From an uncultured Oscillospiraceae bacterium (GTDB lineage Bacteria > Bacillota > Clostridia > Oscillospirales > Oscillospiraceae): 64,000 nucleotides of DNA. This document shows positions 9,743 to 18,562 of the stretch, piece by piece. Position 1 is the stretch's first letter, and the number at the start of each line of letters is the position of its first letter. A program made the translations under genes and the position numbers. The notes under the pieces are model-generated. The model was not told the origin of the DNA, searched no databases, and worked only from the letters and a program-made list of their open reading frames with translations. The stretch lies in NCBI GenBank assembly GCA_944386985.1, contig CALXDD010000010.1, forward strand, positions 20,986 to 84,985. The letters run 5' to 3'.

Positions 9743-10690
9743 ATGGAGTTTCGAAATTTGCAAAGCTTTCTCCGGGTAGCGGAACTGGGGAGTTTTACCA
9801 GCGCTGCCAATGAGTTGGGCTATGCCCAATCCACAGTCACGACGCATATCCAGCAATTGGAAACAGAGCTGGGAGTTTCGCTTTTTGAGCATGTGGGACG
9901 GAAAGTTTTTCTTACGATTTATGGGAAGCAGCTGATTCCCTACGTCCATCAGATCCTGCAGATCCAGGAACAGATTACCTCCATGCATCAGACGGACTCT
10001 TCCCAAGTAAAGGGAATGCTGCGGATCGGCGTTGTGGAATCCATCATGAATTCGCTCCTTCTGACCAATATCAAGATCTACCGCCAGCGCTTTCCCAACG
10101 TGTGCATTCAGATCTATCCCGCCGTCACCGCTCCCCTGTTTGAAAAGCTCAGACGCAATGAAGTGGACCTGATTTTTACCATGGGGGATCAAGTGAACGT
10201 TCCCGGCTGCGTGTGCGCCTGCAGCCATGAGGAGCGGGCGGTCTTTATCAGCTCTCCGGAGCACTCTATGGCGCAGGAGGAACAGATCACATTGTCGGAA
10301 GTGCTGAAGCAGCCTCTGATCCTCACGGGGGAGATTACCTTTCTCCGCAGAGAGCTGGCAAAGGCGGCGTACCTTTGCTCACAAGAGCTGCGGCCGGTTA
10401 TCCAGACAGAGAGCTCCAATATCATTCTCCGCTTGATTGAGCAGAATCTTGGCATCTCTTTTCTTCCCGAGCATTTGGTCCGGGCGGCCTTCCTTAAAAA
10501 GAAAATTGCCATATTGCCTGTAATCGACTACAGTCTTCCGTTTTCTGTCCATGTCTTCTATCACAAAAACAAATTTCTTACCCCCCAGATGATGGGACTG
10601 ATCCAAATAGTCCAAGAATATTGGAATATCATTGACCGGCCGGGCGATGCGATGAAGCAAGTCCAAAAAACGATTTATCAGGAGGAGTAA
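9743..10690 (+). CDS. LysR family transcriptional regulator
   Basis: This 315-residue protein has the LysR winged helix-turn-helix at residues 1-60 (MEFRNLQSFLRVAELGSFT, then an AAN-x-LG-x-AQSTVT recognition region) and a periplasmic-binding-like effector domain from about residue 90. It is transcribed away from the amino-acid fermentation operon and shares an overlapping promoter with it, so it most likely controls that operon in response to a pathway metabolite. The thioesterase gene follows 3 bp later and must be co-transcribed. The ATG at 9743 follows GAGGAAA. Confidence 0.93.
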   Translation: MEFRNLQSFLRVAELGSFTSAANELGYAQSTVTTHIQQLETELGVSLFEHVGRKVFLTIYGKQLIPYVHQILQIQEQITSMHQTDSSQVKGMLRIGVVESIMNSLLLTNIKIYRQRFPNVCIQIYPAVTAPLFEKLRRNEVDLIFTMGDQVNVPGCVCACSHEERAVFISSPEHSMAQEEQITLSEVLKQPLILTGEITFLRRELAKAAYLCSQELRPVIQTESSNIILRLIEQNLGISFLPEHLVRAAFLKKKIAILPVIDYSLPFSVHVFYHKNKFLTPQMMGLIQIVQEYWNIIDRPGDAMKQVQKTIYQEE

Positions 10691-10693
10691 AGC

Positions 10694-11158
10694 ATGGCGA
10701 CAATACAGTGCACACAAGAGGAAATGGCGCGCAGAGCGGTGCAGGAGCTGGAACGCAGGAATCAACGCAGCGATATCAACCAGATGATGACGGTGACGTT
10801 TGCCCGGTGCAGCGCGGAGGAGCGGTATTTGGAACTCTGCCACCAAATGGCGGAATGGGAAATCAACGTGATCGGCACAATGCATGGAGGACTGATTTCC
10901 TTCCTGCTGGACGCCACCATGGCGATTGCGTGCAGGGCCTACACCGGCGACCAGGTAACGCCCACTTTGGACATTCATGTGAATTTTCTCCGCCCTGTCC
11001 GCCAGGGGAGCGTCGTACAGACCAGGGGGACGGTAACCCATGTGGGACGCAGGATCGTCAACCTGACGGCTGAGCTGTGGACCGAAAAGCGGGAAAAGCT
11101 CTGCGCGACTGCGTCTGCGACCTTCTACCGGGCCGATCCTCCCCAGGCGGAGCAGTGA
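10694..11158 (+). CDS. PaaI-like hotdog-fold acyl-CoA thioesterase
   Basis: This 154-residue protein has the PaaI/YbgC hotdog signature: GTMHGGLISFLLDATMAIA on the central helix, followed by PTLDIHVNFLRPVRQG on the next strands. Such enzymes hydrolyse acyl-CoA thioesters, often to recover CoA from stalled intermediates. It begins 3 bp after the LysR gene, with an AGGAGG site inside the end of that gene. The link to the divergent acyl-CoA-forming operon suggests it vents unwanted acyl-CoAs, though this is inferred. The N-terminal 40 residues are helical and outside the core fold. Confidence 0.88.
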   Translation: MATIQCTQEEMARRAVQELERRNQRSDINQMMTVTFARCSAEERYLELCHQMAEWEINVIGTMHGGLISFLLDATMAIACRAYTGDQVTPTLDIHVNFLRPVRQGSVVQTRGTVTHVGRRIVNLTAELWTEKREKLCATASATFYRADPPQAEQ

Positions 11159-11283
11159 TCAGTCCTTTCCTGATAAAGCACCGCGCTGGATGAATAAAGG
11201 AGACTTTATATCAGATGGATATGAGGAAAGGAAACGTTTCATTACGATTGGCGTGTGCCTGAAGGCGAGAAGTATACAGTACA

Positions 11284-11321
11284 AAAGGACGCAGACAGCC
11301 AGGCGGCTGTCTGCGTCCTTT
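11284..11321. terminator. Strong hairpin terminator after the thioesterase gene
   Basis: A perfect 17-bp stem (AAAGGACGCAGACAGCC pairing with 11305-11321) encloses the 4-base loop AGGC. The arms end in AAA and TTT, so it could act in both directions, but the U-tract is short. It closes the LysR-thioesterase transcript. Confidence 0.75.
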
Positions 11322-11424
11322 CTGCCTGCTGAGGGCTGCGGCGCGCATAGGGGGAGCGGATCCCTGAAATGCTGATGCAAAAATTTTGATGCTGGGAGAT
11401 GGAAATCAAACGGTGTCCCGGAGG

Positions 11425-11685
11425 CTGCCTGCGCTGACGGCCAGGCATATCGACAGCTATGTCCGCCGCATTTGCGAAAAAATGCGCGTTTCGGGCCCTT
11501 CAAAGATAGTTTTCCACAGTTTGCGGCATTTGTTCGCCGGGACCTATGGTGTGCTGGAGAAGGAGCTGTTCCGCCTGGGGGATATTCCGGGGCATATTAA
11601 TATTAATACCACGAGGATTTACACGGCGGGAAGCGGACCTGGGCATACCGAAAGAATAGAACGCTTGGAACGGATTATCATGCAA
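11425..11685 (+). pseudogene. Decayed C-terminal fragment of a tyrosine recombinase/integrase
   Basis: An open frame here encodes a recognisable end of a phage/ICE-type tyrosine recombinase catalytic domain. It has HSLRH (the H-x-x-R motif), then a degraded LGH block reading LGDIPGHININ, then TTRIY with the nucleophilic tyrosine, and a TERIERLERI tail like that of Clostridia integrases. The first catalytic arginine and the whole N-terminal DNA-binding half are missing, no good start or ribosome site precedes it, and the frame runs on into unrelated codons after about 11685. It is a relic of a lost mobile element. No att repeat could be identified by eye. Confidence 0.7.
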
Positions 11686-11958
11686 GTTCCACACGGGTGC
11701 TTTCTGTTGTGCTTTTGGCTATATTATATAAACAGGAGAAAAAACGGAAAAATATATTTCGCTGTATGCACAACAGCCGGGTGGGGCCAAAAACTCTCCT
11801 GTCCCGCTCGGTTGTGCTGTATTCTATCAGAAAATTAAAATTTTATGGTACTAAATTACAGAATATTCAGCAAATAGATTCATCCAAGGCGCCGTACGGC
11901 AAAAAATTTTGCCATTTTGTACAAACAATAAAAATTTCGCTGCATTGAAGAAACGATC

Positions 11959-11987
11959 TTGTCAAATGTATTTATCATATGTATAAT
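11959..11987 (+). promoter_or_regulatory. Strong predicted sigma-A promoter for the chemoreceptor gene
   Basis: TTGTCA (11959-11964) and a perfect TATAAT (11982-11987) are exactly 17 bp apart. Transcription would start near 11994, giving a leader of about 190 bases before the ATG at 12185. The leader contains a GC-rich patch with CGGCC/GGCCG arms (12074-12093) but matches no riboswitch that I recognise. The AT-rich sequence upstream (11700-11955) holds no supported gene. Confidence 0.65.
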
Positions 11988-12184
11988 AAAAAATACAACT
12001 AAGTTGAATAAATCGAAATGACCGCACAATGAAAATTATGTGACAGAGCAGGATGGAATGGCGGCGGAGGACGCGGCCGGAAGGGGACGGCCGGACGATC
12101 GCACATGGAACAGCCTGCGTTTCAGAAAGAAAAGAGAGAAAAATAGAATTAAGTGTGTACTAACATAGAAATGGAGGGGATTTT

Positions 12185-14308
12185 ATGCGAAAAGAGAAAA
12201 AGAGTGTACACATGGAGAACCGACAGGTGAAATTTGGAATTGTTCCCAAATTGCTCATCGGAATACTGTGCCCGGTTATTTGTGTGCTGATTATTGTGGG
12301 CATATTCCTGGGGCTGCAGGGTTCGGAAACGGTGGATGAAGTGATGAGCGCCCAGCTGGACGCAGAGGCAGAATCCGCAGCCAAGCAGGTCGAAGCGTTT
12401 TTTGAACGCTATTACGGCATCGCGGAAGGGCTGGCGTCCGGACAGGTTGCCCGGAACATTACCACCCAGGAGGTGGAGGGCGGTATGGCCGCCAGCACTC
12501 TGTACAGCAGCATGCTGGAGACGCTGCGCCTCGTGCAGCAGAACAATTCGGAAAACACCAGCTATGTGTGGATCGCCGACCTCAGCTCGGGAGAGCTTCT
12601 GCAGAGCGACGGGACGCTGTTCTCTTCCGGTCAGATCGATTTTGCCACCCGGTCCTGGTATCAGCTTGCTACAGAGAAACGGGGTACCGTTGTGACGGAG
12701 GCGTATGCCAGCGCCAATTCCGATGCCCTCATGGTCACGGTGGCCAGCCCTGTTTTTTCCGGCAGTCAGATTGTGGGTGTTATAGGAATCGATATTGATA
12801 TGGATTATCTGACCCAGATGCTGACCGGAGTGAAGGTGGGGGAGAGCGGTTATATCACACTGTATGACTGCAACCACCAGATTATTTTCCACCCTGACAG
12901 CAGCGTGCGCAATACCAACGCCGAGGATGCCAACTATTCTCCGGAGATTCTCAGCGCGATTGTCAACAAGGAGGACATGAACGCTACCCGCTATGTACGC
13001 AACGGAACGGAGTATTACGGGAGCGTCCGCAACATTGAGGCGCTGGACTACTCGGTGCTGGGCGTTATGCTGGTGTCGGAATATACCGCGCATACTTCCG
13101 CCATTCTCCGCATTCTGATCATCGGAATGCTGTGCTGCGCTGTTTTGACGTCGGTCATCTGCGTCTTTATTGCCCTGTCGATTACCAAGCCGCTCAAACG
13201 TCTTGATGTGACCGTGGGCAAACTGGCCGACGGGGAGATGGATGTGACGGTGGAGACCCGCGGCCGGGACGAGGTGGCGGATTTGGGAATGAATGTGGTC
13301 CGCATTGTGGATCGGCTGAAGGAATATATCCTCTATATTGATGAGATTTCGGAGGTGCTCTATCAGATCGGCGCGGGAAATCTGGTGTTCGAGCTGCAGC
13401 ATGAGTACGTTGGTGAATTTTCCAAGGTGAAGGATGCCCTTTTGAATATTCGGAGTACACTTACGGAGACGCTCACCTCCATTGCCCAGTCGGCGGATCA
13501 GGTAAATGCCGGAGCGGAGCAAATTGCCAGCGGAGCCCAGGCCCTGGCCCAGGGCGCAACGGAGCAGGCTTCCTCTGTGCAGGAGCTGTCCTCCGCGGTG
13601 CAGGAGCTGTCCGGACAGGCGACGGAAGAAGCGGGGAAAGCCGTCGAGGCCGGAAATTTCCTGGAGCAGATCAAGGGCGAAGTGGAAAAGAGCAATGCAC
13701 AGATGGAGACCATGCGCAAGGCCATGGAGGATATCAGCGTCCAGTCCGCCGCCATCCGGGGGATCATCAAGACCATCGACGATATCGCCTTCCAGACCAA
13801 TATTCTGGCGCTGAACGCCGCTGTGGAGGCGGCCCGGGCCGGTACGGCCGGAAAGGGCTTTGCCGTAGTGGCGGATGAGGTCCGCAGTCTGGCGGGCAAG
13901 AGCGCCGAGGCGGCAAAAAAGACCAACGAGCTGATTGAAAACTCGGTTCGGGCAGTGGAGCGCGGAGAGGAACTGACGAAGCTGACCGCAGACTCTCTGA
14001 CCATTGTGGCGGATGGAACCAAGCAGGTGACAAAAACCATAGAGACTGTGGCGGCGGCCTATCGCGATCAGGCGGATAAGCTCTCCGAAATTGCCAGAGG
14101 AGTGGACCAGATCTCCGATGTGGTGCAGACGAACTCCGCTACTGCGGAGGAGAGCGCCGCGGCCAGCGAGGAGCTGTCCGGCCAGGCGGGCATGATGCAT
14201 CAGCAGATCGCCCAGTTCAAGCTGGGGCAGGACACTGCCGGGGCGTTTACCCAGCCGGCCCATTCGGAGCAGCAGACAGCAGCCGATCGTTTCAGCCTGA
14301 AGTATTAA
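12185..14308 (+). CDS. Methyl-accepting chemotaxis protein (Cache sensor)
   Basis: This 707-residue transmembrane chemoreceptor has a first membrane helix at about residues 21-42, an extracellular Cache-type sensor ([20 protein letters not shown] and [13 protein letters not shown] are typical), and a second membrane helix near residues 300-325 ([20 protein letters not shown]). A HAMP domain follows ([21 protein letters not shown]), then a long cytoplasmic coiled coil. Its hairpin tip contains the invariant [20 protein letters not shown] block, the contact site for CheA and CheW. It senses a small ligand, probably an amino acid or carboxylate. A cheW gene follows; no cheA or flagellar gene is in view. 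Confidence 0.96.
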   Translation: MRKEKKSVHMENRQVKFGIVPKLLIGILCPVICVLIIVGIFLGLQGSETVDEVMSAQLDAEAESAAKQVEAFFERYYGIAEGLASGQVARNITTQEVEGGMAASTLYSSMLETLRLVQQNNSENTSYVWIADLSSGELLQSDGTLFSSGQIDFATRSWYQLATEKRGTVVTEAYASANSDALMVTVASPVFSGSQIVGVIGIDIDMDYLTQMLTGVKVGESGYITLYDCNHQIIFHPDSSVRNTNAEDANYSPEILSAIVNKEDMNATRYVRNGTEYYGSVRNIEALDYSVLGVMLVSEYTAHTSAILRILIIGMLCCAVLTSVICVFIALSITKPLKRLDVTVGKLADGEMDVTVETRGRDEVADLGMNVVRIVDRLKEYILYIDEISEVLYQIGAGNLVFELQHEYVGEFSKVKDALLNIRSTLTETLTSIAQSADQVNAGAEQIASGAQALAQGATEQASSVQELSSAVQELSGQATEEAGKAVEAGNFLEQIKGEVEKSNAQMETMRKAMEDISVQSAAIRGIIKTIDDIAFQTNILALNAAVEAARAGTAGKGFAVVADEVRSLAGKSAEAAKKTNELIENSVRAVERGEELTKLTADSLTIVADGTKQVTKTIETVAAAYRDQADKLSEIARGVDQISDVVQTNSATAEESAAASEELSGQAGMMHQQIAQFKLGQDTAGAFTQPAHSEQQTAADRFSLKY

Positions 14309-14441
14309 GAGAGACGCAAAAGACACAACAGGTTCCCGCGGCTGCATAGACAGACAGGCATATTATATGCAAAGCAACGAGGCCATGCGGCCGTGGAAGG
14401 GGGACCAGCGACAGAATCCCATATTTTCAGGAGAATATGTC

Positions 14442-15038
14442 ATGCAGAACGATGCGTTATATCAGGAGCTTGCCTCGCAGCTGTCCGCACTGTCCGCAGA
14501 GCAAGCCGAAGCGGTTCGGGACTATCTTCGGGAATTGTCTGCGTCCGGTGGGGATGAGGCAGAAAAAAAGAACAAGTATCTGACGTTTCTGTGCTGTGAG
14601 CAGATGTTTGGCATTGATATTCGTCAGGTAATACAGATCATTCGGATTCCATCCATTACGCCGCTGCCGGACTCCTTACCATATATGAAGGGGGTCGTCG
14701 CCATGCGCGGCGAGATGGTTCCGGTGATCGATCTGCGGATCCGCCTGGGGAGGGACGCGGCCATTGACAGCAGCAGAAACTGCATCATTGTCATCAGCGC
14801 ACGGGAGAGATCCGTCGGGATCATTGTGGATTCCATCAGCAGCGTGGAGGCCATTCAGCCCGAGGAGATCTGTCAGCCGCCGCGGCAGGAGGACCACAAG
14901 ACGAATTATCTGATCGGCATCGTGAAGCGGGATGCGGTCATCCTGCTGATCGACGCGGACAATTTGTTCACCGCCCAGGATTTTGATGATGTGCTGGATA
15001 TTCCTACAGTGCAGGCTGCTCAGCCGTCGGAGGCTTGA
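14442..15038 (+). CDS. cheW: CheW-type chemotaxis coupling protein
   Basis: This 198-residue protein has a CheW SH3-like domain from about residue 42 (KYLTFLCCEQMFGIDIRQVIQIIR) through MRGEMVPVIDLRIRLG and IVDSISSVEAI to a C-terminal LLIDADNLF. The preceding helical segment is longer than in a minimal CheW. It would bridge the receptor encoded upstream and a CheA kinase encoded elsewhere. The ATG at 14442 has the ribosome site CAGGAGA; an in-frame ATG 25 codons earlier lacks one. It is separated from the receptor gene by 133 bp and is probably co-transcribed. Confidence 0.9.
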   Translation: MQNDALYQELASQLSALSAEQAEAVRDYLRELSASGGDEAEKKNKYLTFLCCEQMFGIDIRQVIQIIRIPSITPLPDSLPYMKGVVAMRGEMVPVIDLRIRLGRDAAIDSSRNCIIVISARERSVGIIVDSISSVEAIQPEEICQPPRQEDHKTNYLIGIVKRDAVILLIDADNLFTAQDFDDVLDIPTVQAAQPSEA

Positions 15039-15177
15039 AGCGGGAAGAGCAAAAACCGCTGAAGGAGCGTGCCTGGGCGGGGAGATTGGGAGACGCCGCG
15101 TACTGCTGTGCTGAATGGCGGCGGCCCGGTTGAACGTATCCGGGAATTTTGAGAAAACTGTGCACCATACAGACAAG

Positions 15178-15223
15178 ACAGGCATCCATCGCCGGGAAAA
15201 AGCCGGGGTGGATGTCTGTTTTT
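15178..15223 (+). terminator. Rho-independent terminator after cheW
   Basis: A 13-bp stem (left arm ACAGGCATCCATC, right arm ending GGATGTCTGT, with two G-U pairs) contains a second CCGG/CCGG stem and is followed by a T-tract at 15219-15223. Confidence 0.75.
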
Positions 15224-15297
15224 ATAGAGGGAAAGAGGAGACCTGGCTGGAATAGGGCGCAGCGCACAGAGCGGCTCCCCTTTCTCCGCCGCATCCG

Positions 15298-15368
15298 GGA
15301 GCTTTGCGGAATGCGGAAAGCTCCTTTCAGGGGGACCTCTTGACGGCTTTTGGGTTCAATGTTATTTT
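15298..15368 (+). promoter_or_regulatory. Hairpin and predicted promoter upstream of the PucR-type gene
   Basis: The 277-bp stretch between the cheW terminator and the regulator gene holds no gene. It contains an 8-bp stem GGAGCTTT/AAAGCTCC (15298-15324) and, downstream, a plausible sigma-A promoter: TTGACG (15340-15345), 17 bp, TATTTT (15363-15368). The -10 box is imperfect. Confidence 0.4.
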
Positions 15369-15500
15369 AAATTGTACAGATTCTTTCAGCGTTGTGAAGC
15401 GGTTGTGTGAAAATTATGTTTGTCCGCGCAGAATTCGCAGACTGCGTTTTTGGGACAGGCGCGGGCAAGCGGAGAATACAGACCAGAGGGGGGCGTGCCT

Positions 15501-16994
15501 ATGAAAATCAGCATCTGGAATATCTACCACAGGCTCTCCTATCCCAACCGGATTCCCCTGGTGAAGGACGGAAATCCCACCATCAAAGGCGTACGCTGGA
15601 TCGTAACCAAGGATCTGAATCCCGACATGGTCTATATCGGAAACGAGGCGGAATTTTTTGCCGGGATCGAGGGGAACACCATTATCGTCCATCGCAATGA
15701 TATGATCCTGGTGCAAAACGCGGAGCCCCAGGAGGTGTTCAACGAGGTCTCCTCTATCATGGAGATGTACCAGCGGTGGGACGAGGCCCTGGAGGAATGC
15801 GGCGCTAAGCCCAACGGACTGACGGAGATGCTGGCGGCCAGCTCGGAGATCTTTCAAAACCCCGCCTTCATCTATGCGCCGGACGGCAAGGCCCTGGCCA
15901 TCGCGCCCGGGTATCCCGGCTCCATCCACTGGCACTGGGCGGAGATCCTGGAGCACCACGGACTGACCGAGGAGCGGATCGAGTATCTGCAGAAAACCAT
16001 TGACCTCACCAATGTTTTCCTGGACAGAAAACCCACCATCCGGGACTCCTACATGGGGGACCACCAGTATCTCCACTGCAGTCTGGTGGTCAACGGCTAC
16101 ATGGCCGGCCATTTCGTGATTTTCAGCATGCTTCATCCCTTTGAAAGCGGTGTGGAGCACCTGGCCTCCAACCTCATTGTCCATATGCTCCGGTACATGC
16201 TCCGGCACTATGAGATTTACAGCCCCACCTCCCGCATCAGTACCTTTATCTCCGCCCTGATCCATGAGCGGCCCTATGAAAAGAAAGAATTCCTCCTGTT
16301 CCAGAAGCTGCTGGGCTGGAACGACGGGGAGGACGTCTATCAGTTTTATATTCTGAAAGAAATGGTGAAGGGAGAGCCGGTGCTGCTGTCCCGGACGTAT
16401 CTGAAGCTTTCCTCCGCCCTGAAGAGCAGCGTGGTCTTTCAGGAGAACAACCTGCTCCTTCTGCTCCTCAATCTCAACCACGCGTCCCTGAAGGGGGAGG
16501 AGCTGGACCGGCTGCTGGACTCTCTGGGCAGGAGCTTTTACTGCGGCGTCAGCTCGCCCTTCCGGAAAATTGAGCAGGTGAGCTGTTATTATAAACAGGC
16601 GCTGGCGGAGGTGATCCGGTGCAAGGAGCAGCATCTCCGGCGCTCCCAGGGGATCGACCATATTGGAGACCACCTTCTGACGCTGCTGAAGCAAAATCCC
16701 CTGAATGGGGCCTATATTGTGCCGGAGCTCCGTGCTCTGGCGGAGTACGACCGGAAGGAACAGACCCACTATTATGAGACCCTTCGGGCCTGGTTTTACA
16801 GCGGCTTTCACCCCACATCCGCGGCCTTTATGCTGGGCATCCACCGAAACAGCTTCAACTACCGCATGGAGCGGCTGCGGCAGCTGATCCCCTTTGAGAA
16901 GATCGACTGGATCGCCGCCAACCGGGATGTGAAGAAAATCAATGAGTATTTCTACTCCTTTCTGTATTTAGATTCCGTAGACAGCCTGAAATAG
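15501..16994 (+). CDS. PucR-type transcriptional regulator
   Basis: This 497-residue protein ends in the PucR C-terminal helix-turn-helix (HPTSAAFMLGIHRNSFNYRMERLRQL), the DNA-binding module of the PucR/CdaR group. The N-terminal 130 residues look like the purine-catabolism-regulator-type sensory region, and the middle is a GGDEF-like degenerate or linker domain. PucR-type proteins usually activate a neighbouring catabolic operon in response to its substrate. Here that would be the methyltransferase-like/permease/CobW genes immediately downstream on the same strand. The ATG at 15501 (MKISIWN) follows GAGGGGGGCG; an upstream in-frame start lacks a ribosome site. Confidence 0.85.
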   Translation: MKISIWNIYHRLSYPNRIPLVKDGNPTIKGVRWIVTKDLNPDMVYIGNEAEFFAGIEGNTIIVHRNDMILVQNAEPQEVFNEVSSIMEMYQRWDEALEECGAKPNGLTEMLAASSEIFQNPAFIYAPDGKALAIAPGYPGSIHWHWAEILEHHGLTEERIEYLQKTIDLTNVFLDRKPTIRDSYMGDHQYLHCSLVVNGYMAGHFVIFSMLHPFESGVEHLASNLIVHMLRYMLRHYEIYSPTSRISTFISALIHERPYEKKEFLLFQKLLGWNDGEDVYQFYILKEMVKGEPVLLSRTYLKLSSALKSSVVFQENNLLLLLLNLNHASLKGEELDRLLDSLGRSFYCGVSSPFRKIEQVSCYYKQALAEVIRCKEQHLRRSQGIDHIGDHLLTLLKQNPLNGAYIVPELRALAEYDRKEQTHYYETLRAWFYSGFHPTSAAFMLGIHRNSFNYRMERLRQLIPFEKIDWIAANRDVKKINEYFYSFLYLDSVDSLK

Positions 16995-17009
16995 GCTGTC
17001 TACTTTTTT
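16977..17009 (+). terminator. Terminator overlapping the end of the PucR-type gene
   Basis: A perfect 11-bp stem, GTAGACAGCCT and AGGCTGTCTAC around GAAAT, is followed by six T residues. The left arm encodes the last residues of the regulator and the stop codon falls at the loop/right-arm junction, so coding sequence and terminator are merged. Confidence 0.88.
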
Positions 17010-17083
17010 GCACAAATCCCGTTGCTTTATGTACAAAAATAGATATACACTTCCCAAATATCTTTATATAAAATATAGAAAAA

Positions 17084-17132
17084 CAAACCAATACACGCAG
17101 CATTTCCCTGAAAATCCAAACAATTTGGTTTG
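17084..17132. repeat. Spaced inverted repeat in the leader of the methyltransferase-like gene
   Basis: CAAACCAA (17084-17091) and TTGGTTTG (17125-17132) form 8-bp arms 33 bp apart, just downstream of a very AT-rich block (TATATAAAATATAG, 17065-17078) that could hold the promoter. This could be a two-site operator for the upstream PucR-type regulator. The 310 bp between 17010 and 17319 contain no gene. Confidence 0.35.
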
Positions 17133-17319
17133 TACGGATTCTGCCAAAGGGGGATTTGACGGCCTGCGCGTTCCGGCGTGACGCAAGGCCGCGGATCTGC
17201 CGAGACCCCCGCAGGCGTCTGCCAGGGGGACGGTTCCAGCACGGCCCTTCGGCTGCGTCCCACGTTTCTATGTGCATCCTGAAAAGCTTGATACAAAAAT
17301 ATTGAGGGAGGTTTCATTT

Positions 17320-18432
17320 ATGAGTATCTATGAGGAACGTCTTGACCGGATCAAGGCCGCCATCGCCCTGGAGCCTGTGGACAAGGTGCCCGTCATTTCC
17401 GGCCTGGCCGCCTGCGCCGCCCCCATGACCAACACGAAGGTCTCCGCCTTCCTGTCGGACATGGAGCTCAACTGTACCTGCAACATCAAGGCCACGGAGA
17501 TGCTGGGCAATGTGGACGGCGTGCAGGCCACCCTGTCCTCCCCGGAGGGCCTTCCCACCCTCTGGCTGTCCAATATCGGCGTGCCCGGCGAGGACATTGA
17601 GGACGACCAGCTCTGGCAGGTGATCGAGAAGGAGCTGGTGACCCAGGAGGACTACGACGTCATCCTTCGGGACGGCTTTGAGCCCTGGTATCTGAGCTTC
17701 ATGAAGGAAAAGCTCCGGGACCCCCTCAAGCGGATGAAACCCGTCGTGGAGTACGGCCCCACCGCCAAGAAGCGCTTTGAGGAGGCCGGCTATGTGGTCA
17801 TCAAGGAGAGCTCCCTGCTGACGCCCTTTGAGATGCTCTGCGGCGGCCGCTCCCTGGAGGCATTCCTGGTGGACGACCTGATGGATATTCCGGAGAAGGT
17901 GGACGAGGTCTTCGCGGTGATCCACAAGTACAACATGGATCGCTACACCAAGCTGTTCGAGTCCCCCAAAAAGCCCTTCGGCGTGTGGGTAGGCGGCTGG
18001 AGAGGCACCCCGGAGACCCTGAATCCCGCTATGTTCCAGCGCTTCTCCTGGAAGTATTACCGGGAGCTGGTGGACCTCTGCATCCAGTACGGCGTGGTGC
18101 CCATCCTGCACCTGGACGCCTGCTGGAACCTGGGGCTGTCCAACTTCCGGGATATCCCCGCCAAGAAGGCCATCATGGCCCTGGACGGCAAGACGGATAT
18201 CCACATGGCCAAGGAGATCGTGGGGGACACCATGTGCATCATGGGCGACGTGCCCGCCGCCATGCTGGCCTTCTCCAAGCCCCAGGAGGTGTACGACTAC
18301 ACCATGAACCTCATCAAGACCGTGGGCCCCACCGGCTACATGGTCTGCTCCGGCTGCGACATCCCCTTCAACGGCAAGGTGGAGAATATGCAGATGATGG
18401 CCAAGGCCGCCGACGACACCGCCAGGCAGTAA
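17320..18432 (+). CDS. Uroporphyrinogen decarboxylase (URO-D) family methyltransferase-like protein
   Basis: This 370-residue TIM-barrel protein belongs to the URO-D/MtaA-MtbA-like group rather than to haem HemE. Supporting segments are the N-terminal ERLDRIKAAIALEPVDKVPV, the central PILHLDACWNLGLSNFRDIPAKK and the C-terminal GYMVCSGCDIPFNGKVENMQMM. The late Cys-x-x-Cys with nearby acidic and histidine positions is suited to zinc-dependent methyl transfer to or from a corrinoid or thiol. No corrinoid protein is encoded nearby, so the acceptor is unknown. The start at 17320 follows GAGGGAGG. Neighbouring permease and CobW-type GTPase genes point to one uptake and metal-assisted catabolism unit. 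Confidence 0.85.
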   Translation: MSIYEERLDRIKAAIALEPVDKVPVISGLAACAAPMTNTKVSAFLSDMELNCTCNIKATEMLGNVDGVQATLSSPEGLPTLWLSNIGVPGEDIEDDQLWQVIEKELVTQEDYDVILRDGFEPWYLSFMKEKLRDPLKRMKPVVEYGPTAKKRFEEAGYVVIKESSLLTPFEMLCGGRSLEAFLVDDLMDIPEKVDEVFAVIHKYNMDRYTKLFESPKKPFGVWVGGWRGTPETLNPAMFQRFSWKYYRELVDLCIQYGVVPILHLDACWNLGLSNFRDIPAKKAIMALDGKTDIHMAKEIVGDTMCIMGDVPAAMLAFSKPQEVYDYTMNLIKTVGPTGYMVCSGCDIPFNGKVENMQMMAKAADDTARQ

Positions 18433-18477
18433 ACGGGAGAGGCCCATCCCCTGTGCAATTTCTAAAAGAAAAACCCG

Positions 18478-18514
18478 GCGCGGCGGCGGCCCCTGTCAAA
18501 AGCCGCCGCCGCGC
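18478..18514 (+). repeat. GC-only 13-bp stem-loop between methyltransferase-like and permease genes
   Basis: The arms GCGCGGCGGCGGC and GCCGCCGCCGCGC are perfectly complementary around an 11-base loop. No T-tract follows, so it is more likely a transcript-stabilising or attenuating stem separating expression of the two genes than a simple terminator. Confidence 0.5.
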
Positions 18515-18562
18515 AAAGCCATCGCCCATCCCTGCATAAATAGATTGAGGGAGGTTTGTCCC

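Noticed and set aside
11988-12184. Cyclic di-GMP riboswitch in the chemoreceptor leader
   Set aside because: The conserved core sequences of the GEMM-I class were not found by eye; left as an unassigned leader.
12149-14347. 732-codon antisense frame across the chemoreceptor
   Set aside because: Shadow; the plus strand shows all chemoreceptor domains.
17010-17319. Cobalamin riboswitch before the URO-D-family gene
   Set aside because: No B12-box-like sequence or matching fold was seen.
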